Source: Paludibacteraceae bacterium
Lineage (GTDB): Bacteria > Bacteroidota > Bacteroidia > Bacteroidales > Paludibacteraceae
DNA: 11,248 bases
NCBI GenBank assembly: GCA_017560605.1
Contig: JAFZEQ010000036.1
Coordinates: 1-11,248, forward strand
Reading direction: 5' to 3'
Made by a program: the position numbers and the translations under genes. Below are positions 1-6,152 of the stretch, in pieces. The number at the start of each line of letters is the position of its first letter. Position 1 is the stretch's first letter. The notes beneath the pieces are model-generated. The model saw nothing but the letters and a program-made list of their open reading frames with translations. It had not been told where the DNA came from and made no database searches.

Positions 1-1068
1 GACAACCTCATCATCGGTTTCGGTCGTCGTTTCGCAACATACAAACGTGCTCACTTGCTCTTCACCGACTTGGAGCGTTTGGATAAACTCGTGAACAACC
101 CTAACCGTCCAGTACAATTCTTGTTTACTGGTAAGGCTCACCCAGCTGATGGTGGTGGTCAAGGACTCATCAAACGCATCATCGAGATCAGCCGTATGCC
201 ACAGTTCCTCGGTAAGATTATCTTCCTCGAGAACTACGACATGCGCCTCGCTAAGCGTTTGATCTCAGGTGTGGATATTTGGTTGAACACTCCTACTCGT
301 CCATTGGAGGCATCTGGTACATCTGGTGAGAAGGCACAAATGAACGGTGTATTGAACTTCTCTGTGCTCGATGGTTGGTGGAAAGAGGGTTATGTAGAGG
401 GTGCTGGTTGGGCATTGACCGACAAGCGTACCTACGAGAACCAAGCTCACCAAGACCAATTGGATGCAGCTACTATCTACCAAATGCTTGAGAACGAGAT
501 TATCCCTATGTACTACGCTAAGAACAGCAAGGGTTACTCTCCAGCATGGATTCAAACTATCAAGAACTCTGTAACTAAGATCACCCCACGCTTCACAACC
601 AAGCGTATGATGGATGACTACTTCGAGAAGTTCTACAACAAGTTGGCTAAGCGTCACGCTCTTCTCGGTGCAGATAACTACAAGATCGCTAAAGAGATCG
701 TAGAGTGGAAGCAAAACATCGTAGCTCACTGGGATAACATCGAGGTAGTAAACTCTATTTTTGAGCCAACCGAGTTGCCAGCTAACGTAGGTGGCAAGTG
801 CAAGGTAGCAGTAGAGTTGGATACCAAGGGTCTTAACGACAAGGGTATCGGCGTTGAGCTCGTAGCTATCCGCACCTCTACTCACAACAACGACAAGCTC
901 TACGAGGTTAAGCAACTCAACCTTGTTAAGGCAGAGGGCAGCCACCTCTTCTTCGAGGTAGACTATCGTTTGGACTACGCTGGCGGTATGAAGTTCGGCT
1001 TGCGTATGTATCCTAAGAACGATTTGTTGCCACATCGTATGGACTTCTGCTACGTTCGTTGGATCTAA
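1..1068 (+). CDS. Alpha-glucan (glycogen/maltodextrin) phosphorylase, GT35 family, 3' part
   Basis: This is the C-terminal part of a short-type alpha-glucan phosphorylase, a cytoplasmic enzyme that releases glucose-1-phosphate from glycogen or maltodextrins. The frame is open from base 1, so the start lies outside the window. Visible family motifs in order: [11 protein letters not shown] at bases 16-48, [45 protein letters not shown], then [13 protein letters not shown]. The lysine of GTSGEKA (bases 331-333) aligns with the pyridoxal-phosphate lysine of phosphorylases. The usual Met of GTSGMK is Glu here; from memory, Bacteroidales relatives share this. Codon use is strongly biased (AAC, ATC, CGT, GGT), like the exbB operon and unlike the genes between, suggesting high expression. 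A strong terminator follows 36 bases after the stop. The family call is secure; the exact substrate is not. Confidence 0.9.
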   Translation, partial: DNLIIGFGRRFATYKRAHLLFTDLERLDKLVNNPNRPVQFLFTGKAHPADGGGQGLIKRIIEISRMPQFLGKIIFLENYDMRLAKRLISGVDIWLNTPTRPLEASGTSGEKAQMNGVLNFSVLDGWWKEGYVEGAGWALTDKRTYENQAHQDQLDAATIYQMLENEIIPMYYAKNSKGYSPAWIQTIKNSVTKITPRFTTKRMMDDYFEKFYNKLAKRHALLGADNYKIAKEIVEWKQNIVAHWDNIEVVNSIFEPTELPANVGGKCKVAVELDTKGLNDKGIGVELVAIRTSTHNNDKLYEVKQLNLVKAEGSHLFFEVDYRLDYAGGMKFGLRMYPKNDLLPHRMDFCYVRWI

Positions 1069-1104
1069 TAAGCTTGCGGCTCTATAGGCTATAGGCGAGA
1101 ATAT

Positions 1105-1138
1105 AAAAAACGACTGCTCTAATGGGCAGTCGTTTTTT
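1105..1138 (+). terminator. Intrinsic terminator of the phosphorylase gene
   Basis: A perfect 13-bp stem pairs bases 1105-1117 with 1126-1138. The stem can extend by a G-U and a C-G pair to a TAAT tetraloop. The left arm begins with six A and the right arm ends in six T, so it could act in both directions. It lies 36 bases after the phosphorylase stop codon. Confidence 0.9.
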
Positions 1139-1150
1139 GTATGGAGTAGG

Positions 1151-1213
1151 CTAGTACTTCTAGATAATCTAGTCTATCTAGATAGTATAGCGCGTCTAAA
1201 TAGTCTAGAGAGG
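1151..1213. repeat. Degenerate array with an exact 9-nt step, core CTAG
   Basis: The tetramer CTAG starts at 1151, 1160, 1169, 1178 and 1205. The two intervening positions in the same phase, 1187 and 1196, hold ATAG and CTAA. This gives seven units in a strict 9-nt step, with five variable bases between cores. The spacer bases share no obvious consensus. A second array with the same step lies at 8824-8872. The function is unknown. The core is its own reverse complement, so the array reads alike on both strands. Confidence 0.75.
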
Positions 1214-1215
1214 GA

Positions 1216-1254
1216 TTCGACGATATCGTCATTACTAAGCAATGACACATCGAA
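1216..1254. other. Nested inverted repeats in the spacer
   Basis: The palindrome ACGATATCGT is followed by a 6-bp inverted repeat (1228-1233 with 1241-1246, GTCATT and AATGAC). An outer 5-bp pair, TTCGA at 1216-1220 and TCGAA at 1250-1254, encloses them. No T-run follows, so it is not an obvious terminator. No function can be assigned. Confidence 0.35.
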
Positions 1255-1290
1255 CGTCTGCCTTACTAGGAGTATCCGGTGCAATACAAA

Positions 1291-1326
1291 AAAAGAAACG
1301 AGCCCTATTGGACTCGTTCTTCTTTT
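1291..1326 (-). terminator. Terminator of the SH3b gene (possibly bidirectional)
   Basis: The stem pairs ACGAG (1298-1302) with CTCGT (1313-1317), extended outward by A-T pairs and inward by CC/GG across one mismatch. On the minus strand it is followed by a T-rich run from the complement of 1287-1294, as expected 38 bases after the SH3b stop codon. On the plus strand a weaker T-rich run follows, so it could also back up the phosphorylase terminator. Confidence 0.75.
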
Positions 1327-1363
1327 ATCTATCGGAGAGTGTCAGTCTTCAACCTATGTCTCC

Positions 1364-1855
1364 TTATTGTCTTAATCGACCATATTTTGTAGGGATATAA
1401 TAGAAGTTGTCTCCCACTTTAATCTTGTAATAATTTCCTACAGTGCCGTAGTATGGATATAACTCGCCTGTGAATAGGCGTGGGTAGTTGCGAGATGTGA
1501 TTTTTGAGTTCTCATTAGGAGCTGATCTTAAACAAACATCATCACCAGCAACCACAACTAACGAATAAGATTTTGAGGTATTTTGCGTATTATTCTCACC
1601 TCTGAGGCGAGCATATTTGACTGGGAAATAATAAATTCCACCATTCCATTTTACTTTATAATAATTACCCTCTTGTCCACAATAAGGTAAAGTTTGACCT
1701 GTATAAAAATGAGGCGCATTTGGACCAGTCATCTTGGTAGACTCTGAAGGACCATGACGAAGGCATACATTATCACCTGCTACAATAATGTGAGTTTGCG
1801 CAATAGCAATAGATGACATCATGCCAATAAATAGGATAATCAAAAATCTTTTCAT
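1364..1855 (-). CDS. Secreted protein with two SH3b-like repeats, function unknown
   Basis: The 163-residue product starts with a signal peptide: a KR pair, a hydrophobic stretch, and a likely cleavage after AIA at residue 19. The rest is two 65-residue repeats (about 22-86 and 99-163) that align without gaps, with 33 identical residues by hand count, joined by a short polar linker rich in Asn, Thr and Ser. Each repeat has an AGD.VCLR..P opening and a GNYYK.K...YY.P.KY.RLR close. The pattern resembles bacterial SH3 (SH3b) domains, which often bind cell-wall or other surface ligands; this assignment is inferred from pattern alone. No catalytic domain is present. The gene is visibly more A+T-rich than its neighbours and stands alone on the minus strand, 113 bases downstream of tRNA-Ser(UGA). 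A short duplicated tRNA piece lies beyond its 3' end, hinting at later arrival. Confidence 0.75.
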   Translation of the reverse strand: MKRFLIILFIGMMSSIAIAQTHIIVAGDNVCLRHGPSESTKMTGPNAPHFYTGQTLPYCGQEGNYYKVKWNGGIYYFPVKYARLRGENNTQNTSKSYSLVVVAGDDVCLRSAPNENSKITSRNYPRLFTGELYPYYGTVGNYYKIKVGDNFYYIPTKYGRLRQ

Positions 1856-1912
1856 AAAAAGTAAAGAATAAAATGTTAAATATTGTGTTTCTCTTTGTTT
1901 GAGTATACAAAA

Positions 1913-1938
1913 GAAAAAATCATTAACCTAACAGTTAA
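1913..1938 (-). terminator. Possible weak terminator after tRNA-Ser(UGA)
   Basis: On the minus strand, TTAAC and GTTAA (complements of 1934-1938 and 1923-1927) form a 5-bp stem with a 6-base loop. TGA and then a run of T broken by one C follow. The stem is A+T-rich and short, so some read-through into the SH3b gene is possible. Confidence 0.35.
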
Positions 1939-1968
1939 GGATTTTCGTGTTTGAACTTTTGTCCTTTG

Positions 1969-2053
1969 CGGAGAGAGAGGGATTCGAACCCCCGGAGCCT
2001 CTCAGCTCAACGGTTTTCAAGACCGCCGCAATCGACCACTCTGCCATCTCTCC
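1969..2053 (-). tRNA. tRNA-Ser, anticodon UGA
   Basis: Read on the minus strand, this 85-nt gene has the acceptor stem GGAGAGA/TCTCTCC, discriminator G, a long type II variable arm, and GGTTCGAATCC in the T arm. The anticodon loop is CTTGAAA, giving anticodon TGA (plus-strand bases 2017-2019), which reads UCN serine codons. No CCA is encoded; the tail is CAA. The acceptor stem is identical to that of the other serine tRNA at 8490. Fourteen bases of its T-arm and acceptor end recur at 1207-1220. Confidence 0.95.
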
Positions 2054-2066
2054 TCGAAATCGGGTG

Positions 2067-2098
2067 CAAAAGTACTACTTTTTTTTGAATTGTGCAAA
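2067..2098 (-). promoter_or_regulatory. Bacteroidetes-type promoter for tRNA-Ser(UGA)
   Basis: On the minus strand, TTTG (complement of 2095-2098) is followed after 20 bases by TACTTTTG (complement of 2067-2074). This fits the TAnnTTTG -7 element and TTTG -33 element of the Bacteroidetes primary sigma factor. Transcription would begin a few bases before the tRNA 5' end at 2053. Confidence 0.8.
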
Positions 2099-2113
2099 TA
2101 ATTTTGAAGTTTT

Positions 2114-2145
2114 TTTGCGTATGTGGAATTTTTATAGTAATTTTG
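2114..2145 (+). promoter_or_regulatory. Bacteroidetes-type promoter for panD-tgt and downstream genes
   Basis: TTTG at 2114-2117 is separated by 20 bases from TAATTTTG at 2138-2145, an exact fit to the -33 and -7 consensus. The predicted start near 2150 leaves a leader of roughly 50 bases before the panD ATG. It is divergent from the tRNA-Ser promoter, with the two -33 elements about 15 bases apart. Confidence 0.75.
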
Positions 2146-2204
2146 CAACCTGATTTTGTGAAAATATCGTTTGAACACATTGAGATAAGTAATTTATACT
2201 AATA

Positions 2205-2549
2205 ATGTTATTACAAGTTCTAAAATCTAAAATACATCGCGTCACTGTTACAGAGGCTAATTTAGATTATATTGGTAGCATAACTATTGATGAGGATCTG
2301 ATGAATGCTGCTAACATCTATGCTGGCGAGAAGGTGCAGGTGGTAGATAATACCAATGGTGCTCGTATCGAGACATATGTTATTCCTGGTAAACGAGGTA
2401 GTGGATGTATCTGCATCAATGGTGCAGCTGCGCATCTTGTACATGTGGGCGATACAGTCATCATTATGGCTTATGCCTTGATGACAGAAGATGAAGTGAA
2501 GGTATTCAAACCTTCTATTGTTTTTCCTGAGAATAATCATATAGCTTAA
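2205..2549 (+). CDS. panD: Aspartate 1-decarboxylase
   Basis: PanD converts L-aspartate to beta-alanine for pantothenate and coenzyme A. At 114 residues it is slightly shorter than E. coli PanD. Key residues sit at the family positions: Lys9, the self-cleavage pair Gly24-Ser25 in DYIGSITID (Ser25 becomes the pyruvoyl group), Arg54 and Tyr58 in NGARIETY, and the [12 protein letters not shown] block. The ATG at 2205 is chosen because it gives exactly this numbering and follows a good promoter. The stop codon shares one base with the tgt start (TAATG), so translation of the two genes is probably coupled. It is the only pantothenate gene visible here. Confidence 0.95.
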   Translation: MLLQVLKSKIHRVTVTEANLDYIGSITIDEDLMNAANIYAGEKVQVVDNTNGARIETYVIPGKRGSGCICINGAAAHLVHVGDTVIIMAYALMTEDEVKVFKPSIVFPENNHIA

Positions 2550-3682
2550 TGGCTTTTTTCGACCTTATATATACGGATACACACACGTGCGCCCGCGCGG
2601 GTGTTGTACATACAGATCATGGTGACATTCAGACACCTATCTTTATGCCTGTAGGTACAGTTGGTACAGTCAAGGGTGTGCAACGCTGTCATCTAGAGGA
2701 CGACATCAATGCTCAAATCATCTTAGGCAATACCTATCACCTATATCTGCGTCCTGGCACAGAGATTTTGCATCAAGCTGGAGGTCTACATCGTTTTGAA
2801 GGTTGGAAACGTCCTATATTGACCGATTCTGGTGGTTTTCAGGTATTTTCGCTTACCGATATACGTAAGATGACCGAAGAGGGAGTGCAGTTCTCATCAC
2901 ATATCGATGGTCGCAAACTGATGTTCACACCTGAAAATGTAATGGATATCCAGCGTGAGATAGGTGCTGATATCATGATGGCATTTGACGAATGTTGTCC
3001 TGGTACTGCTGATTATCAGTATGCCAAGAAGTCTATGGAGCGTACCCATCGTTGGCTAGATCGTTGTATAGCGCGCTTTGATTCGACTCCTGATGTTTAC
3101 GATTATAAGCAACACTTATTCCCTATTGTTCAAGGTTGTGTGTATCCCGATTTGCGTCAGGAGGCTGCTAAGCGATTACGCGATCTTGATCGCGATGGTT
3201 ATGCTATTGGTGGATTAGCCGTAGGCGAACCTGCCGAAGATATGTATGCTATGATTGAGGTGGTCAACGATATTCTTCCCCAAACCAAACCTCGTTACCT
3301 TATGGGGGTTGGAACGCCATGGAATATACTAGAAGCTATCGAGCGTGGTGTGGATATGTTTGACTGTGTAATGCCTACACGCAATGGTCGCAATGGTATG
3401 ATTTTCACCCAAAATGGCGTAATGAATCTTCGTAATAAGAAGTGGGAGAATGATTTCACCGAACTTGATCCTTGCGGAACTAGTTTTGTAGACCATCAAT
3501 ATACACGTGCGTATGTACGCCACTTGATCCATTCACAGGAGATGCTAGGGCTTGAGATACTCAGTATCCACAATTTGGCTTTCTACCTTTGGTTAGTAGG
3601 TGAAGCTCGCAAGCATATATTGGCAGGTGACTTCAAGTCATGGAAAGATGACGTCATGCCACGACTCATGCAACGAATGTAA
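2549..3682 (+). CDS. tgt: tRNA-guanine transglycosylase lacking the zinc cysteines
   Basis: Tgt exchanges guanine-34 of GUN-anticodon tRNAs (Asp, Asn, His, Tyr) for preQ1, an early step of queuosine synthesis. The 377 residues are a normal length. Visible motifs: TDSGGFQVFSL with catalytic Asp93, MAFDECCP, the GGLAVGE substrate loop, and MFDCVMPTRNGRNG with nucleophile Asp272. Using E. coli numbering from memory, Asp264 plus 8 gives 272. With the same offset, zinc ligands Cys302, Cys304, Cys307 and His333 fall on Gly310, Ser312, Asp315 and His341. Three of the four ligands are therefore absent, with Cys309 one residue off; I recall similar changes in Bacteroidales relatives. Its partner enzyme QueA is encoded in the same run at 6134. 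The start overlaps the panD stop. Confidence 0.95.
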   Translation: MAFFDLIYTDTHTCARAGVVHTDHGDIQTPIFMPVGTVGTVKGVQRCHLEDDINAQIILGNTYHLYLRPGTEILHQAGGLHRFEGWKRPILTDSGGFQVFSLTDIRKMTEEGVQFSSHIDGRKLMFTPENVMDIQREIGADIMMAFDECCPGTADYQYAKKSMERTHRWLDRCIARFDSTPDVYDYKQHLFPIVQGCVYPDLRQEAAKRLRDLDRDGYAIGGLAVGEPAEDMYAMIEVVNDILPQTKPRYLMGVGTPWNILEAIERGVDMFDCVMPTRNGRNGMIFTQNGVMNLRNKKWENDFTELDPCGTSFVDHQYTRAYVRHLIHSQEMLGLEILSIHNLAFYLWLVGEARKHILAGDFKSWKDDVMPRLMQRM

Positions 3683-3784
3683 TCCGTTATGCAGTTGTTT
3701 AAAGACTTTTATTAGTTTTATAGCTTCGCTATTTTAAACGTTTAAAGCCTTAAAACTTCTTAAACTTCTAAAATATCAAACTAT
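3683..3784. repeat. A+T-rich spacer with repeated TAAA and AACTTCT motifs
   Basis: TAAA recurs at 3735, 3743, 3751, 3761 and 3769, with steps of 8, 8, 10 and 8. AAACTTCTA-like units occur twice in a row near 3752-3770. A 5-bp stem with a 3-base loop, ATAGC-TTC-GCTAT, lies at 3720-3732. No TAnnTTTG promoter or T-run terminator is evident, so lptG is probably co-transcribed with tgt. Confidence 0.4.
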
Positions 3785-4858
3785 TTGAAACGACTTGACA
3801 GATATATTATAGGCAAATTCTTAGGCACATTCTTCTTTTCGATAGTGCTTGTTATGAGTATTGCCATCATATTTGACTTGACGGAGAAGATGGACGAGTT
3901 TTTTGAAACTCAAGCACCTCTCAAGGAGATAATCTTGAATTATTATCTCAATTTCATTCCTTATTTTGCCAATATGTTCAGCTCGCTGTTCATATTTATT
4001 TCGGTTATATTTTTTACATCCAAGCTTGCGGGTGATAGCGAGATTATTGCAATTCTATCTAGTGGAGTCAGTTATCATCGTCTGATGCTACCTTATTTCT
4101 TTTGTGCCACCTTGTTATTCTTAATGAGTTTTGCACTTACAGGCTACATCATTCCGCGTTCATCTGCTTCTATGCTTGCTTTTCAAGATAAGTATATTAA
4201 GCGTTACACGCGTGATAATGCTAACAATGTGCAGATAAAGGTTTCTCCTAGAACGGTCTTATATATCGAGACTTTCCAAAAACAAACCAATATGGGTTAT
4301 CGTGCTTCATTAGATCACTTTGATGGCAAGCGTATAATATCTCGTATGACAGCCGAGCGCCTAGAATATGATTCTGCTTACCAGTGGCGTATGTACAATT
4401 ATGTGCGTCGCGATTTCAATGGTTTGCATGAGAAACTAGTTCGAGGTACACGCGTTGATACGGTTATACCTATCGAGCCTAAAGAACTGTTTTATACCAC
4501 CGAAGATGCTCAGATGATGACCAATCCAGAACTAAAATCATATATCCAAAAGCTCCGTGATCGAGGTGTAGGCAATGTGCTTGCCTTCGAAACAGAGTGG
4601 TGGAGGCGTTGGGCAGGTCCGATAGGTGCGTTTATTATGACCCTGTTAGGTGTTACACTTAGTTCTAAGAAGGTACGAGGTGGTATGGGTAAGAACCTAG
4701 GTATTGGTATTACTCTTACGGCTTTATATATCCTCTTCTCCACGGTGTCCAGTACGTTCTCCGTTTCAGGTGTTATGACACCGTTTCTCAGTGTATGGTT
4801 GCCTAACTTTGTCTTCCTAGCTATAGGTCTAGTACTATATGTACGCGTCAGCCGATAA
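3785..4858 (+). CDS. LptF/LptG family lipopolysaccharide export permease (YjgP/YjgQ)
   Basis: This inner-membrane permease belongs to the LptF/LptG family, which with the LptB ATPase extracts lipopolysaccharide for transport to the outer membrane. The 357 residues match the family: an amphipathic start (KRLDRYIIGKFLGTFF), three N-terminal helices with ILSSGVSYHRLMLP between the second and third, a long periplasmic middle of about 150 residues, and three C-terminal helices. The start codon is TTG at 3785: an in-frame stop lies at 3761, no ATG intervenes, and the first ATG inside would remove most of helix 1. Only one LptF/G gene is present, so F and G cannot be told apart. Tgt next to this permease is, as I recall, a common Bacteroidetes order. 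Confidence 0.9.
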   Translation: MKRLDRYIIGKFLGTFFFSIVLVMSIAIIFDLTEKMDEFFETQAPLKEIILNYYLNFIPYFANMFSSLFIFISVIFFTSKLAGDSEIIAILSSGVSYHRLMLPYFFCATLLFLMSFALTGYIIPRSSASMLAFQDKYIKRYTRDNANNVQIKVSPRTVLYIETFQKQTNMGYRASLDHFDGKRIISRMTAERLEYDSAYQWRMYNYVRRDFNGLHEKLVRGTRVDTVIPIEPKELFYTTEDAQMMTNPELKSYIQKLRDRGVGNVLAFETEWWRRWAGPIGAFIMTLLGVTLSSKKVRGGMGKNLGIGITLTALYILFSTVSSTFSVSGVMTPFLSVWLPNFVFLAIGLVLYVRVSR

Positions 4859-4876
4859 TCAATCAGGCGTCTCATT

Positions 4877-4961
4877 GAACCTTTAGAACAACGAAGCGCT
4901 TAGTAAAATTTCTTGCAAATTAATCGTTCAAGACCTTTGGTCGAGATAAGAACTTTTAGAG
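4877..4961. repeat. Spacer repeats related to a segment inside tatD
   Basis: The spacer 4859-4964 holds the near-identical direct repeats GAACCTTTAGA (4877-4887) and GAACTTTTAGA (4950-4960), and a short hairpin, GACC-TTT-GGTC, at 4932-4942. The 23 bases at 4881-4903 read CTTTAGAACA, ACGAAG, CGCTTAG. The same three blocks occur in the same order inside tatD at 7782-7808, where GC and TG are inserted on either side of ACGAAG. No promoter is evident. Confidence 0.5.
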
Positions 4962-4964
4962 TGA

Positions 4965-6152
4965 ATGAATACTACCGAATTTTCAATGTTAGCCAAAACC
5001 TTCAAGGGGCTTGAGCAAGTGCTTGCTGCAGAGTTGGTGCAACTAGGTGCCAACAATGTACAAGTAGAGCGTCGTGCCGTATCTTTTACGGGCGATTTAC
5101 GTATGCTCTATACGGCTAATATGTGTCTACGTACCGCTACTCGCGTACTAGTGCCTATTGCTTCTTTCAAAGCACAAAAGGCCGATGATATATATGAACA
5201 TGTCAAAGCTCTTGACTGGTCCGAGTTTATGACTCTCAAAACTACTTTCCAAATCGATGCGACGGTATATTCAGACTATTTTCGTCATTCGCAATTTGTT
5301 ACTTATCGCGTCAAAGATGCTATCGTTGACTATTGGATGGAGCGCGAGGGTCAACGTCCTAATGTGCGTCTTGAAGGCGCAGACCTCTATCTCAATATTC
5401 ATATCGCAGGCGATCGCGTAACCCTATCATTGGATAGTTCAGGCGAGAGCTTACATAAACGAGGTTACCGTGTGGCTAATACACAAGCCCCTATCAATGA
5501 GGCATTGGCTGCGGGTATGCTACTTCTTGCCGGATGGAATGGACAAAGTGATTTTTACGATCCAATGTGTGGATCTGGAACACTACTTATTGAAGCTGCA
5601 CTCATAGCGCGTAATATCGCACCGGGTGTCTATCGACAGGGTTTTGCCTTCGAAAAATGGGCTAACTTCAATGCTGATCTCTGGGAGGATGTTTACAACG
5701 ATGACAGCCGAGAGCGTGATTTCAAATACAAGATATATGGTTCAGATGCTGGTTTTTATGCTGCACAAGCTGCACAAAAGAATATCCAGTCTGCTGGCTT
5801 GCAGCGTGATATAGAGGTGAGACAAGTACGCGTACAAGAGTTGAAAGCAGAAGATGGTAAGCTAGGTGCTTGTCATGTAGACGGTGCTTTGGTGATAATC
5901 AACCCTCCTTATGGTGAACGTCTCTCGCAGGATAAAGATGTACTTCGCCTGTACCAAGATATGGGTACCGCACTCAAACATCAATTTAGTGGTGCTACTG
6001 CCTGGGTTATTTCTAGCAACGAAGAAGCACTCAAGTGTATCGGTTTGCGTCCAGCTAAACGTATTCGCCTATTCAATGGTGATCTAGATTGTTTGTTTAA
6101 CCAATATGTCCTCTTCAAAGGCGATCATAAATCATGGAAGAAATCCTTATAG
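4965..6152 (+). CDS. THUMP-domain SAM-dependent RNA methyltransferase, RlmL N-domain type
   Basis: The product resembles the N-terminal methyltransferase half of E. coli RlmL, which makes m2G2445 in 23S rRNA. At 395 residues it lacks the second RlmK-type domain, as is usual outside the gammaproteobacteria. Order: an N-terminal segment starting AKTFKGLEQVLAAEL, a THUMP RNA-binding region to about residue 160 ending in SLDSSGESLHKRGYR, and a Rossmann methyltransferase with DPMCGSGTLLIEAA (Asp199 onward, SAM binding) and the catalytic NPPYGERL (Asn313 onward), typical of N-methylation of guanine. The 3' end overlaps queA by 19 bases, implying coupled expression. The start follows an A+T-rich spacer without a Shine-Dalgarno sequence. 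The target base is inferred from family only. Confidence 0.88.
   Translation: MNTTEFSMLAKTFKGLEQVLAAELVQLGANNVQVERRAVSFTGDLRMLYTANMCLRTATRVLVPIASFKAQKADDIYEHVKALDWSEFMTLKTTFQIDATVYSDYFRHSQFVTYRVKDAIVDYWMEREGQRPNVRLEGADLYLNIHIAGDRVTLSLDSSGESLHKRGYRVANTQAPINEALAAGMLLLAGWNGQSDFYDPMCGSGTLLIEAALIARNIAPGVYRQGFAFEKWANFNADLWEDVYNDDSRERDFKYKIYGSDAGFYAAQAAQKNIQSAGLQRDIEVRQVRVQELKAEDGKLGACHVDGALVIINPPYGERLSQDKDVLRLYQDMGTALKHQFSGATAWVISSNEEALKCIGLRPAKRIRLFNGDLDCLFNQYVLFKGDHKSWKKSL

Noticed and set aside
265..1035. Long antisense open frame (256 codons) opposite the phosphorylase gene
   Set aside because: It is a by-product of the strong codon bias of the plus-strand gene. The plus frame has clear phosphorylase motifs; the antisense product has none.
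1151..1213. CRISPR-like array
   Set aside because: The conserved unit is only 4 bases with 5-base spacers, far below CRISPR dimensions, and no cas gene is present.
1947..2153. Plus-strand open frame with an [12 protein letters not shown] peptide
   Set aside because: It is antisense to tRNA-Ser(UGA). This peptide type is a well-known artefact of translating serine tRNA genes.
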